From NCBI RefSeq assembly GCF_016918035.1, contig NZ_JAERWK010000015.1:1-64000 (forward strand): a stretch of 64,000 bases of DNA, in the 5' to 3' direction. Source of the DNA: Nakamurella leprariae (GTDB taxonomy: Bacteria; Actinomycetota; Actinomycetes; Mycobacteriales; Nakamurellaceae). Positions 46,895 to 55,470 of the stretch are shown here, in pieces. Under the pieces are notes generated by a model. That model did not search any database. It was not told the DNA's origin and saw only the letters and a program-made list of their open reading frames with translations. The translations under genes and the position numbers were made by a program. How positions within the stretch are numbered: the stretch's first letter is position 1; each line of letters starts with the position of its first letter.

Positions 46895-47572
46895 ATGCGC
46901 GTCACCCTCATCGGAGCCACCGGCTTCGTCGGTTCCCACCTGCTCGGCGAGCTGCTCGACCGCGGGCACGACGTCGTCGCCCTGGTCCGGGACCCGGCCC
47001 GGGTGCAGTTGCCGAGTCAGCTCGGTGCGGAGGCCTTCCCGTCCGCGCTGACCCTGGTCACCGGGGACGCGACCAGCGCCCAGGACCTGGCCCGCGCCGC
47101 GGTCGGCACCGATGTCGTGGTGTCGGCCTTCAACGCCGGGTGGGACAACCCCGAGCTCCACCGCGACTTCCTGGCCGGGTCGAGGGCCATCGGCGAGGGC
47201 GTGGCCGAGGCGGGTGTCGACCGGTACGTGGTGATCGGCGGCGCCGGTTCGCTGCGCGGGCCGGACGGTACCCAGCTGGTGGACGGACCGGACTTCCCGG
47301 CGGCGATCAAGCCCGGCGCCACGGCCGCCCGCGACTACCTGGTTGAGCTGGCCGACGAGCCGATCCTGGACTGGACCTACGTCTCGCCCGCGGTCGAGAT
47401 GGGCCCGCACTCGCCGGGCGAGCGCCGGGGCAGCTACCGGCTCGGTGACGACGAGCCGGTGCTGGACGCCGAGGGCCGGTCGCGCATCTCCGTCCAGGAC
47501 CTGGCCGTGGCCGTGGTCGACGAGCTGGAGAACCCGGCGCACTCACGGCGCCGCTTCACCGTCGGCTACTGA
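46895..47572 (+). CDS. NAD(P)-binding epimerase/SDR-like protein (atypical SDR)
   Basis: 225 residues. The Rossmann motif GATGFVGSHLLGELLDRG lies at the N-terminus, followed by VVALVRDPARV and YVVIGGAGSL. The length and the WTYVSPAVEMGPHSPGERRG stretch fit the NmrA/HSCARG-like atypical SDR group with NAD(P)H-binding domains. Substrate or signal is unknown. ATG 46895 follows the tRNA gene by 78 bases. A TauE-type permease follows. Confidence 0.87.
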   Translation: MRVTLIGATGFVGSHLLGELLDRGHDVVALVRDPARVQLPSQLGAEAFPSALTLVTGDATSAQDLARAAVGTDVVVSAFNAGWDNPELHRDFLAGSRAIGEGVAEAGVDRYVVIGGAGSLRGPDGTQLVDGPDFPAAIKPGATAARDYLVELADEPILDWTYVSPAVEMGPHSPGERRGSYRLGDDEPVLDAEGRSRISVQDLAVAVVDELENPAHSRRRFTVGY

Positions 47573-47631
47573 TGCGGGCCCTCGACACGGCGCGGGTCTC
47601 CGGTGCGCACCCCTGATCCCGGCTCGACCCG

Positions 47632-48411
47632 GTGAGCTGGGCGGAGATCCTGCTGCTGGCCGTGGCCGGCGTCGCCTCCGGCGCGATCAACGCCGTGGTC
47701 GGTTCGGGCACGCTGATCACCTTCCCGACGCTCATCGCCTTCGGTGTGCCACCGGTGGTGGCCACCATGTCGAACGCGATCGGGCAGGTACCGGGCGGGT
47801 TCTCCAGCACCTGGGGCTACCGCCGGGAGCTGGCCGGGCAGTGGCCTCGGCTGCGCTGGCAGCTGCCGGCGTCGCTGACCGGCGCGGTGGGAGGCGCCTG
47901 GCTGCTGCTGCACCTGCCGGAGCAGGCGTTCCGCACGGTCGTCCCGGTGCTGCTGGTGATCGCGCTGGTGCTGGTGGTGGTGCAGCCGCTGCTGCAGCGG
48001 TGGTTGCGGCGACGGGCGCTGGCGGCCGGCCGGGACGCCTCGGTGGTCGGCCGCGGCCGGATGATCGCCCTGGTCGCCGGCACCTTCGCGGTCGGCGTCT
48101 ACGGCGGCTACTTCACCGCCGCGCAGGGGATCCTGCTGGTCGGGGTGATGGGTGCGCTGGTGACCGACTCGGTGCAGCGGCTGAACGCAGCCAAGAACCT
48201 GCTGTCGCTGGTGGTCAACATCGTGGCCGCCGGGGCGTACACGCTGGTCGCGTTCGACCGCATCGACTGGGCGGCCGCGGGGATCATCGCGGTCGGCACG
48301 CTGATCGGCGGGTACGTCGGCGCGAGCGTCGGCCGGCGGCTGCCGCCCGTGGTGCTGCGGGGGTTCATCGTGGCGCTCGGCCTGGTCGCGCTGTGGCGGC
48401 TGCTGGTCTGA
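47632..48411 (+). CDS. TauE/SafE-family membrane exporter
   Basis: 259 residues with about eight membrane segments. The first TauE repeat shows AGVASGAINAVVGSGTLITF and the second VGVYGGYFTAAQGILLVGVM, with LNAAKNLLSLVVNIVAAGAY after it. Members transport sulfite, sulfoacetate or similar anions. The start is GTG 47632. It is 59 bases after the SDR-like gene. Confidence 0.9.
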   Translation: MSWAEILLLAVAGVASGAINAVVGSGTLITFPTLIAFGVPPVVATMSNAIGQVPGGFSSTWGYRRELAGQWPRLRWQLPASLTGAVGGAWLLLHLPEQAFRTVVPVLLVIALVLVVVQPLLQRWLRRRALAAGRDASVVGRGRMIALVAGTFAVGVYGGYFTAAQGILLVGVMGALVTDSVQRLNAAKNLLSLVVNIVAAGAYTLVAFDRIDWAAAGIIAVGTLIGGYVGASVGRRLPPVVLRGFIVALGLVALWRLLV

Positions 48412-48558
48412 GCCCGCCGGTGGGTACCCATCGGCGCAATCGGGGCGCGGCGATGCGGTGATCCAGGGATCCGCGCCTCTGATGATCAGGTGCGCCGGGG
48501 ATCACGGGCGCATCCGCGCACCGGACGCGCAGCGTCGGGACCGGCGCCGCCGCTGCGC

Positions 48559-48593
48559 CCCGGATGTGCCGCCGCGACCCGGATGTGCCGCCG
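48559..48593. repeat. 16-bp tandem direct repeat
   Basis: CCCGGATGTGCCGCCG occurs at 48559-48574 and 48578-48593 with 3 bases between. It is in the 207-base gap between the convergent TauE-like and IclR-family genes. No other feature is seen in that gap. Confidence 0.6.
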
Positions 48594-48618
48594 TGGCCGG
48601 ACCGCGGCTCGGCCCGAT

Positions 48619-49419
48619 CTAGCGACCCGGCCCGGCCAGGTCGGCGGCGAGCGTGACCGCAGCGGCCCGCAGTGCGGGGACGGCCCGGTCGATCAGGTCG
48701 GTCGTCATCCGGGCGGTGGGTCCGGACACCGACACGGCCAGCCGGGGCAGCGCCGGCGCCGGCCCGGACGGGATCGCGACGGCCACGCACCGCACCCCGA
48801 GCTCCTGCTCGCCGTCGTCCACCGCCCAGCCCTGCCGGCGTACCTGCTCGAGATGGACGGCGAACTCGGTGGGATCGGTCAGCGTGTGCTCGGTGTGTCC
48901 GGGCATGCCGGTGCGGGTCAGCAGGGTGAGCACCTCGGTCGGCGGGTGGCCGGCCAGCACCGCCTTGCCCACCGCGGTGGCGTGCGGCAGCACCGCTCGG
49001 CCCACCTCGGTGAACATCCGCATCGAGTGCCGGGACGGCACCTGCGCGACGTAGACGACGCGGTCGCCGTCCAGCGAGGCCAGGTTGGCCGTCTCACCCA
49101 GCTCGTCGACCAGGGCGGTCAGGTGCGGCCGGGCCAGCGCACCGAGCATGGCGCCGGTCCCCTCGGCGAGCAGCGCGACCCGCGGCCCCAACCCGTACCG
49201 GCGGGTGGGATCCTGCCGCGCGTAGCCGAGATCGACCAGGGTGCGCAGCATCCGGTGCACCGTCGGCACCGGGAGACCGACGCCCTCGGCCAGCGCGGCC
49301 ACGCCCATCGGGTCGGGGGACGCCGCCAGTGCCTCGAGCAGCGCGAAGGCCCGGGCCAGCGACTGCACGCCGCTGGTCACCGGTACTGACCACCCCTGGT
49401 CGACGATCCGGTCGACCAC
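48619..49419 (-). CDS. IclR-family regulator, probable allantoin-pathway repressor (AllR-like)
   Basis: 266 residues. The N-terminal winged helix has SLARAFALLEALAASPDPMG, then LAEGVGLPVPTVHRMLRTLV. The effector domain includes LPHATAVGKAVLAGHPP and the conserved WAVDDGEQELGVRCVAVAI. It is divergent from aceB, a DUF6986 gene and allantoicase, so it most likely represses them and senses allantoin, allantoate or glyoxylate. Two tandem palindromes lie between its GTG start and aceB. Streptomyces use an IclR-type AllR for the same pathway. Confidence 0.88.
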   Translation of the reverse strand: MVDRIVDQGWSVPVTSGVQSLARAFALLEALAASPDPMGVAALAEGVGLPVPTVHRMLRTLVDLGYARQDPTRRYGLGPRVALLAEGTGAMLGALARPHLTALVDELGETANLASLDGDRVVYVAQVPSRHSMRMFTEVGRAVLPHATAVGKAVLAGHPPTEVLTLLTRTGMPGHTEHTLTDPTEFAVHLEQVRRQGWAVDDGEQELGVRCVAVAIPSGPAPALPRLAVSVSGPTARMTTDLIDRAVPALRAAAVTLAADLAGPGR

Positions 49420-49423
49420 CTAG

Positions 49424-49461
49424 ACTCCACGAAGCAGAATCTACATTCCACGATGTGGAAT
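49424..49461. promoter_or_regulatory. Two tandem IclR-type operators, 21 bp apart
   Basis: ATTCCAC-GAT-GTGGAAT at 49445-49461 is a perfect palindrome with 7-bp arms. ACTCCACGAAGCAGAAT at 49424-49440 matches it at 13 of 17 positions in the same register. Start-to-start distance is 21 bp, two helical turns, so two dimers could bind one face. The pair adjoins the IclR start (49419) and is 96 bases before aceB. Confidence 0.8.
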
Positions 49462-49556
49462 CAGCTCAGTCAGCGGGTCCGCGTCGGCGCTGCCGTCATG
49501 CGCCGGACACACGGTCCGGGCAGGCTGGACGCCGGCCGAGGGAAGCGGGGAGCGAG

Positions 49557-51191
49557 ATGACCAGGACCGAGCCCGACGCAGGAGCCGGCGGCACGACCGG
49601 GGGTGTGCAGGTCACCGGCCCCGAGGTGCCCGGCCTGCCGCGAGTGCTCACCCCGGACGCGCTGGCCTTCCTGGCCGGACTGCAGCGCGCTTTCGGCGCC
49701 CGCCGGGACGAGCTGCTGGCCGCGCGGGCGCGCCGGCGGGCCGAGGTGGCCCGCACGGGGCGGCTCGACTTCCTGCCCGAGACCGCCGCTGTCCGGGAAG
49801 GGGACTGGACCGTCGCACCGTTCCCGGCCGACCTGCAGGACCGGCGGGTCGAGATGACCGGCCCGACCGACCGGAAGATGACGATCAACGCGCTGAACTC
49901 CGGCGCGAAGGTGTGGTTGGCCGACCTGGAGGACGCCAGCACCCCGCACTGGCACAACGTCATCGGCGGGCAGGTCAACCTGGCCGACGCGATCCGGCGG
50001 GACATCAGCTTCACCAACGAGGCCGGTCGTGAGTACCGGCTGCGGACCGACGCGCCGCTGGCCACCATCGTGGTGCGCCCCCGCGGCTGGCACTTCGACG
50101 AGGAGCACATCCGCGTCGACGGCACCCCGATGGTCGGCGCTCTGGTCGATTTCGGGCTGTACTGCTTCCACAACGCCGCCGAGTTGCTCGAACGCGGCAG
50201 CGGGCCGTACTTCTACCTGCCCAAGATGGAGAGCCATCTCGAGGCGCGGCTGTGGAACGACGTCTTCACCTGGGCGCAGGAGCAGCTCGGCATCCCGTAC
50301 GGCAGCATCCGGGCCACCGTGCTCATCGAGACCATCCCGGCGGCGTTCGAGATGGACGAGATCCTGTACGAGCTGCGCGACCACAGCTCGGGGCTGAACG
50401 CCGGCCGGTGGGACTACCTGTTCAGCATCATCAAGGTGTTCCGCGACTCCGGACCCGACTTCGTGCTGCCCGAGCGCAACGTCGTGAAGATGACGGCGCC
50501 CTTCATGCAGGCCTACGCCGAGTTGCTGGTGAAGACCTGTCACGCGCGCGGGGCCATGGCCATCGGCGGCATGAGTGCGTTCATCCCGAGCCGCAAGGAC
50601 GCCGAGGTGAACGCCCGGGCGTTCGCCCAGGTGCGCGCGGACAAGGAGCGGGAGGCGGGGCAGGGCTTCGACGGTTCCTGGGTGGCCCACCCTGATCTCG
50701 TGCCGGTGTGCCGGGAGGTGTTCGACGCGGTGCTCGGCGACCGGCCCAACCAGGTGGAGCGGCAGCGGGACGACGTGCAGGTCACGGCGGCCGACCTGCT
50801 GGACATCAAGTCCACCCCGGGGGCGATCACCGACGCCGGCGTGCGGTCCAACGTGGAAGTGGCGCTGCTGTACCTGGAGTCGTGGTTGCGCGGCTCCGGT
50901 GCGGTCGGCATCCACAACCTGATGGAGGACGCCGCGACGGCCGAGATCTCCCGGTCCCAGCTGTGGCAGTGGGTGCACAACGGCTCGACCACGGACGACG
51001 GCGAGGTCATCACCACCGAGCGGGTGCGCCGCACCATCACCGAGGAACTCGCGGCGATCCGTGAGCAGGTCGGCGAGGCTGCGTTCACCGCCGGCCGGTT
51101 CGCCGCAGCGGCGGAGATCCTCCAGGCCGTCGCGCTGGACGACGAGTACGTCGACTTCCTGACCCTGCCGGCCTACCGGGCGGTGTCCTGA
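49557..51191 (+). CDS. aceB: Malate synthase A
   Basis: 544 residues, the usual length for isoform A. Signatures are KMTINALNSGAKVWLADLED, the TVLIETIPAAFEMDEILYEL stretch with the catalytic-site Glu, SGLNAGRWDYLFSIIK, and GIHNLMEDAATAEISRSQLW, with the catalytic Asp in MEDAATAE. It condenses glyoxylate with acetyl-CoA to malate. It is first in an operon with DUF6986 and allantoicase, so it likely handles glyoxylate from allantoin; no isocitrate lyase is in the window. The ATG has GGGGAGCGAG upstream. Confidence 0.96.
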   Translation: MTRTEPDAGAGGTTGGVQVTGPEVPGLPRVLTPDALAFLAGLQRAFGARRDELLAARARRRAEVARTGRLDFLPETAAVREGDWTVAPFPADLQDRRVEMTGPTDRKMTINALNSGAKVWLADLEDASTPHWHNVIGGQVNLADAIRRDISFTNEAGREYRLRTDAPLATIVVRPRGWHFDEEHIRVDGTPMVGALVDFGLYCFHNAAELLERGSGPYFYLPKMESHLEARLWNDVFTWAQEQLGIPYGSIRATVLIETIPAAFEMDEILYELRDHSSGLNAGRWDYLFSIIKVFRDSGPDFVLPERNVVKMTAPFMQAYAELLVKTCHARGAMAIGGMSAFIPSRKDAEVNARAFAQVRADKEREAGQGFDGSWVAHPDLVPVCREVFDAVLGDRPNQVERQRDDVQVTAADLLDIKSTPGAITDAGVRSNVEVALLYLESWLRGSGAVGIHNLMEDAATAEISRSQLWQWVHNGSTTDDGEVITTERVRRTITEELAAIREQVGEAAFTAGRFAAAAEILQAVALDDEYVDFLTLPAYRAVS

Positions 51192-51192
51192 G

Positions 51193-52488
51193 ATGGCGTT
51201 CGACGACGCGGACCTGGGCGCGCTGCTGGCCCATCTCGACCTGCGGCTGGCCGCCGCCGATGCCGAACTGGCTGCCCGCTTCCCCGGTCACCGGGGCGAG
51301 CGACAGCCGGTGTCCACGGTGTACGTGCCGGCCGACCGCTACGACGCAGACACGGTCACGAGCTGGGGGGGCGCGGCGCGAGACCTGTTGCAGCCGTACG
51401 TTTCTGATCCGGCGGTGTTCGCGGCGGCGACCGGGCTGCCGGAGCCGCTGCTGGCCGCCGTGCTGCCGCGGGTGCTGGCCAAGCTGACCACCGAGCCGAT
51501 CGAGGACCTGAGGATCGACTTCGAGGACGGCTACGGCCACCATCCCGACGAGGTGGAGGACGCCGCGGTGCAGGCGGCGGCGGCCGCGCTGCGGACCAGC
51601 CTGGACGCCGGCGCCGCCGCACCGTTCGTGGGCATCCGGTGCAAGAGTTTCGAGGCGCCCACCCGGGCCCGCGGCGTCCGCACCCTGGTCGGCTTCGTCA
51701 CCGCCCTGACCGCCACCGGTCCGTTGCCGGCCGGACTGCGGATCACCCTGCCCAAGGTCACCTCGGTGGATCAGGTCGAGGCCATGGTGCAGGTGTGCCG
51801 CCATCTGGAGACCCGACTGGCGCTGGCGGACGGCACGATCACCTTCGAGATCCAGGTGGAGACGCCGCAGTCGGTCATCGGACCGGACGGCGGAGTACTG
51901 GTCGCGCGGATGATCCACGCCGGGGACGGCCGGGTCACCGGTCTGCACTACGGCACCTACGACTACTCGGCGTCCTGCGGGATCGCGGGCCAGTACCAGA
52001 GTCTCGAGCACCCGGCCGCCGACTTCGCCAAGTCGATCATGCAGGTGGCCGCGGCCGGCACCGGGGTGCTGGTCAGTGACGGGTCCAGCAACGTGCTGCC
52101 GGTGGGGGACCGCGACGCGGTGCACCGGGCCTGGCGGCTGCACGCCCGGCTGGTCCGCCGGTCACTGGAACGCGGTCTGTACCAGGGGTGGGACCTGCAC
52201 GCCGGACAGCTGGTCACCCGGTACGCGGCCAACCACGTGTTCTTCGCCGAAGGACTGCCTGAGGCCACCACCCGGGTGCGGGCCTGGCTGGACCGACAGG
52301 ACTCCGGGTTCCTGGACGAGCCGGCCACCGCGATCGCGCTGGCCGGCTTCCTGGCCCGCGCGGTCGACTGCGGCGCCACCGACCTCGCCCACGTCCAGAC
52401 CACCACCGGCCTGGACCGGGCAGGATTGCTGCGACTGGCCCGGCGTGCGCCCGAGGCCACCCCTGAGGAAAGGTCTTCGCCCGCGTGA
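51193..52488 (+). CDS. DUF6986 CitE-like protein of the allantoin operon
   Basis: 431 residues. The barrel-like fold resembles the HpcH/HpaI and CitE aldolase/lyase group: VSTVYVPADRYDADT, the metal-type motif EDLRIDFEDGYG, ITLPKVTSVDQVEAMV, and the Glu/Gln pair in TFEIQVETPQSVIG. HYGTYDYSASCGIAG and VTRYAANHVFF are further strongly conserved-looking segments. It begins 1 base after aceB and its 3' end overlaps allantoicase by 4 bases. It lies between the enzyme that makes ureidoglycolate and the one that uses glyoxylate. It could act as the missing ureidoglycolate lyase, but no direct evidence is visible. Confidence 0.85.
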   Translation: MAFDDADLGALLAHLDLRLAAADAELAARFPGHRGERQPVSTVYVPADRYDADTVTSWGGAARDLLQPYVSDPAVFAAATGLPEPLLAAVLPRVLAKLTTEPIEDLRIDFEDGYGHHPDEVEDAAVQAAAAALRTSLDAGAAAPFVGIRCKSFEAPTRARGVRTLVGFVTALTATGPLPAGLRITLPKVTSVDQVEAMVQVCRHLETRLALADGTITFEIQVETPQSVIGPDGGVLVARMIHAGDGRVTGLHYGTYDYSASCGIAGQYQSLEHPAADFAKSIMQVAAAGTGVLVSDGSSNVLPVGDRDAVHRAWRLHARLVRRSLERGLYQGWDLHAGQLVTRYAANHVFFAEGLPEATTRVRAWLDRQDSGFLDEPATAIALAGFLARAVDCGATDLAHVQTTTGLDRAGLLRLARRAPEATPEERSSPA

Positions 52489-53576
52489 CTTCCGCCGACT
52501 TCCGGTTGCTGCCGGATCTGGCCTCCCGGTTGCTGTCCGGCAGCGTCGTGTACGCCAACGACGAGCTGTTCGCCGAGAAGGAGAACCTGATCAAGCCGAC
52601 GCCGTCGGCGTTCTCGCCGGAGTTCGGCCACAAGGGCAAGATCTACGACGGCTGGGAGACCCGGCGCCGGCGCGGCGGTCCGGAACGGCACGACCAGTTC
52701 GACCATGCCATCGTCCGGCTGGGCACCCCGGGAGTCGTGCACGGCGTGGTCGTGGACACCGCCTGGTTCACCGGCAACTACCCGCCGACCGTCTCGGTGG
52801 AGGGCGCCTCGATCACCGGGTTCCCCAGTGTCGACGAGCTGCACACGGTGACGTGGACGCCGCTGGTGCCCCGCTCGCCGGTGCAGGGCGACACCGAGAA
52901 CGAGTTCAGCGTCACCGATCCGCACCGCTGGACGCACATCCGGCTGCGCATCTACCCGGACGGCGGGGTGGCCCGGTTCCGCGTGCACGGCGTGCCGGTG
53001 CCCGATCCGCGGCTGCTCACCGGCACCGTCGACCTGGCCGGTGTGGAGCTCGGCGGCACCGTCGTCGACTGCTCGAACCGGTTCTACTCGTCGCCGGCCA
53101 ACCTGCTCCTGCCCGACCGGCCTCGCCACATGGGCGAGGGATGGGAGAACTCGCGGCGCCGGGACGACGGCAACGACCACGTCACCGTGCGGTTGGGTGC
53201 GCGGGGCGTGATCCGCCGGGTCGAGCTGGACACGTCGTGGTTCGTCGGGAACGCGCCCGGCGAGGCGCAGGTGCGCGGGGCCGACCTGTCCGGGCTGGAC
53301 GGGCCGGCGCTGACGGCGGCGCTGGCCGACCCCGATCCCGGCTGCTGGCGCACGATCGTGCCGAGGACGGCCCTGCAGATCGACACCCGCCACCTGTTCG
53401 GCGCAGACTCCGACGAGCCGGTCAGTCACGTCCGGGTCGACGTCTACCCGGACGGCGGGCTGGCCCGGGTGCGGGTGTTCGGCGAGGTCGACCCGCAGAC
53501 CATGGCCACCCTGCATGAGCGGTACGAGGCCGGTCGCCCGCCCGGTCACCTGCGGGCGGCCGCGACCGGCTTCTGA
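52485..53576 (+). CDS. alc: Allantoicase
   Basis: 363 residues made of two tandem beta-sandwich repeats, as in known allantoicases. Repeat 1 has YANDELFAEKENLIKP, GKIYDGWETRRRR and VVVDTAWFTGNYPPTVSVEG. Repeat 2 has CSNRFYSSPANLLLP, GEGWENSRRRDDGNDHV and VELDTSWFVGNAPGEAQVRG. It hydrolyses allantoate to ureidoglycolate and urea. GTG 52485 overlaps the DUF6986 stop (GTGA). Its urea product would feed the urease encoded ~40 kb upstream. Confidence 0.94.
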   Translation: MTSADFRLLPDLASRLLSGSVVYANDELFAEKENLIKPTPSAFSPEFGHKGKIYDGWETRRRRGGPERHDQFDHAIVRLGTPGVVHGVVVDTAWFTGNYPPTVSVEGASITGFPSVDELHTVTWTPLVPRSPVQGDTENEFSVTDPHRWTHIRLRIYPDGGVARFRVHGVPVPDPRLLTGTVDLAGVELGGTVVDCSNRFYSSPANLLLPDRPRHMGEGWENSRRRDDGNDHVTVRLGARGVIRRVELDTSWFVGNAPGEAQVRGADLSGLDGPALTAALADPDPGCWRTIVPRTALQIDTRHLFGADSDEPVSHVRVDVYPDGGLARVRVFGEVDPQTMATLHERYEAGRPPGHLRAAATGF

Positions 53577-53584
53577 TGCCTCGG

Positions 53585-53988
53585 CGACGGTAGGCCAGCA
53601 GCAGCACCCCGGAGGCCAGCGAGGCGGCGTCGACCAGGGTCAGGTCGAGCATGTCCGGCCGCTCCGGCCAGACCCGGTCGCCCGAGCCCAGGACCCACCG
53701 GGAACACCTGCAGGCGCAGCTCGTCGACCGACCAGGCGAGCAGCAGTCCGTGCACCAGCGTGCGGCTGCCCGCGACCAGGATCGGCGCGCCGTCGTCGGA
53801 CTCGTGCAGGGCGCGGACCGCGTCGAGATGCCGCACCACCGTGGTGTTCGCCCACTCCGGGTCACCGAGGGTGGTGGAGCCGACGACCTTGTCGATCGAG
53901 TTGATCGTGTCCGCCATCACGCCGGTGCGCTGCGGCCATGCATCACGCCGTCCAGCGAGACGAACTCGCTGACCACCACCCTGCGCAC
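53585..53988 (-). pseudogene. Decayed RibD-C-terminal/dihydrofolate-reductase-like gene
   Basis: GTG 53988 with GGGAGG four bases upstream starts RRVVVSEFVSLDGVM, the usual N-terminus of RibD-like reductases, but stops at TGA 53917-53919. In a shifted frame the sequence resumes with DTINSIDKVVGSTTLGDPEW and ILVAGSRTLVHGLLL, then VDELRLQVFPV. A one-base excess in the CCC at 53694-53696 moves the expected LGSGDRVWPERPDMLDLTLV to yet another frame. About 50 residues between the N-terminal and central parts are missing. The C-terminus runs into the antisense of allantoicase. A working protein cannot be made. Confidence 0.8.
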
Positions 53989-54075
53989 GACGCCTCCCGG
54001 CGGGTCCTGGGCACGGCTGGTCCGCACCCCGTTCTGCCCGGACTGCCGGGTCGCGCCGAACTCATCGGGTCCCGG

Positions 54076-54438
54076 TCAGCCGACCGGGGCGGTCTGGCTG
54101 CTCAGCACGGCGGCCACGGCGTCCAGGGCGCCGGGGACGAGCGCGTAGTACGCCCACACCCCGCGCTTGTCCCGCGTCAGCAGGCCGGCGTCGACCAGCA
54201 CCTTGAGGTGGTGCGACACCGTGGGCTGGGTCAGGCCGAGCGGCTCGGTCAGGTCGCAGACGCACGCCTCGCCACCGTCGTGGGCGGCGACCATCGACAG
54301 CAATCGGAGTCGGGCCGGGTCGGCCAGCGCCTTGAGTGTGCGGGCCAGGTCGGCCGCCGTGGCGGCGTCCAGCGGCGCCCGGACCAGCGGCGCGCAGCAG
54401 GCCGGGCCGAGCAGCGGAAGCGAGCGCGGACCGGCCAT
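54076..54438 (-). CDS. arsR: ArsR/SmtB-family metalloregulator
   Basis: 120 residues. The winged-helix core includes LARTLKALADPARLRLLSMV, the metalloid site ACVCDL (CxC at the start of the recognition region), LTQPTVSHHLKVLVDAGLL and the wing RDKRGVWAYYAL. An additional CC pair near the N-terminus (PACCAPL) could take part in As(III) binding. It is divergent from arsM and shares an 84-base promoter region with it. It should release DNA on binding arsenite. Confidence 0.92.
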   Translation of the reverse strand: MAGPRSLPLLGPACCAPLVRAPLDAATAADLARTLKALADPARLRLLSMVAAHDGGEACVCDLTEPLGLTQPTVSHHLKVLVDAGLLTRDKRGVWAYYALVPGALDAVAAVLSSQTAPVG

Positions 54439-54458
54439 GGGGCCAGTGTGCCCGACGC

Positions 54459-54488
54459 ATTGACAGCCGTCTATGCATGGGGCAGGGT
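54459..54488 (+). promoter_or_regulatory. arsM promoter overlapping a probable ArsR operator
   Basis: TTGACA (54460-54465) and CAGGGT (54483-54488) are separated by 17 bases, a good -35/-10 pair pointing to arsM. The -35 is embedded in ATTGACAGCCGTCTATG (54459-54475), an imperfect inverted repeat like known ArsR boxes. The position explains control of both divergent genes. Confidence 0.65.
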
Positions 54489-54522
54489 CGCCCATCGACG
54501 GTCATCGATGGAGGCGAAGCAC

Positions 54523-55470
54523 ATGACTGAGGTCGGCACGGTGCGGCGGTCGGTCCGCGAGCGGTACGCCGCCGTGGCCGCCGCGGTCTCGGACAGCTCG
54601 GCGACCGGCTGCTGTGGGCCGACGTGCGCAGCGCGGGAACTCGACGACCGCGGGGTGTTCGGTGCCGGACGGTACGACCCGGCGGTCACCGCCGGCCTGC
54701 CGGACGAGGCGGTGTTGGCCAGCCTGGGCTGCGGCAACCCGCTCATGGTGGCCGAACTCCGCGAGGGCGAACGGGTGCTGGACCTCGGGTCGGGCGGTGG
54801 CATCGACGTGTTGCTGTCGGCGGGCCGGGTCGGGCCGAGCGGGCGCGTCTTCGGGGTCGACATGACCGCCGAGATGCTCACTCTGGCCCGGGCCAACGCG
54901 GCGCGGGCCGGCGTGAGCAACGTCGAGTTCCTGGAGGGCCGGATCGAGGCGGTCCCGCTGCCGGACGGTGCGGTCGACGTCGTCATCTCCAACTGTGTGA
55001 TCAACCTGTCCACCGACAAGCCGTCCGTGCTGGCCGAGATGTTCCGCGTGCTGGTGCCGGGCGGCCGCATCGGCATCGCCGACGTGGTCGCCGAGAACCA
55101 CCTCACCCCGGCCCAGCGGGCCGAGCGCGGCTCGTTCGTCGAGTGCATCGCCGGGGCGCTGTCCCGGGCCGAGTACCTGGACGGTCTGGCGGCGGCCGGG
55201 TTCGTGGACACCGACGTGGTGTTCACCCACGAGGTCGCACCGGGCATGCACGGCGCGATCATCCGCGGGGTGAAGCCGCTCGCGCGGGCGACGACCGATG
55301 CCGGTCCGGCCTCGGAACCGGAGTGGCGCGGACTGCTGCCGCTGAGTCAGGTGGGCGCGGCCGGCGGGTGCTGCTCGAGCGGCGACCAGGGCAGCTGCTG
55401 CGGGGCGTCGGCCGAGGACGGGTGCTGCGGCGGCTCGACGGGTCCTGCCGGTTCCTGCGGGTGCCGGTGA
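54523..55470 (+). CDS. arsM: Arsenite S-adenosylmethionine methyltransferase ArsM with Cys-rich tail
   Basis: 315 residues. The SAM-binding motif is VLDLGSGGGIDVLLSA (~85-100). The three conserved arsenite-binding cysteines are Cys70 (ASLGCGNP), Cys158 (ISNCVINL) and Cys208 (FVECIAGAL). An N-terminal TGCCGPTC may also bind As. The last ~35 residues hold eight cysteines in pairs (GGCCSSG, GSCCGAS, DGCCGGS, SCGCR), a metalloid-binding tail that not all ArsM proteins have. It methylates As(III) to volatile or less retained forms. ATG 54523 has GGAGGCGAAG upstream. Confidence 0.94.
   Translation: MTEVGTVRRSVRERYAAVAAAVSDSSATGCCGPTCAARELDDRGVFGAGRYDPAVTAGLPDEAVLASLGCGNPLMVAELREGERVLDLGSGGGIDVLLSAGRVGPSGRVFGVDMTAEMLTLARANAARAGVSNVEFLEGRIEAVPLPDGAVDVVISNCVINLSTDKPSVLAEMFRVLVPGGRIGIADVVAENHLTPAQRAERGSFVECIAGALSRAEYLDGLAAAGFVDTDVVFTHEVAPGMHGAIIRGVKPLARATTDAGPASEPEWRGLLPLSQVGAAGGCCSSGDQGSCCGASAEDGCCGGSTGPAGSCGCR

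Noticed and set aside
49470-50978. 502-codon minus-strand frame opposite malate synthase
   Set aside because: It lies wholly antisense to a clearly identified enzyme and shows no domain.
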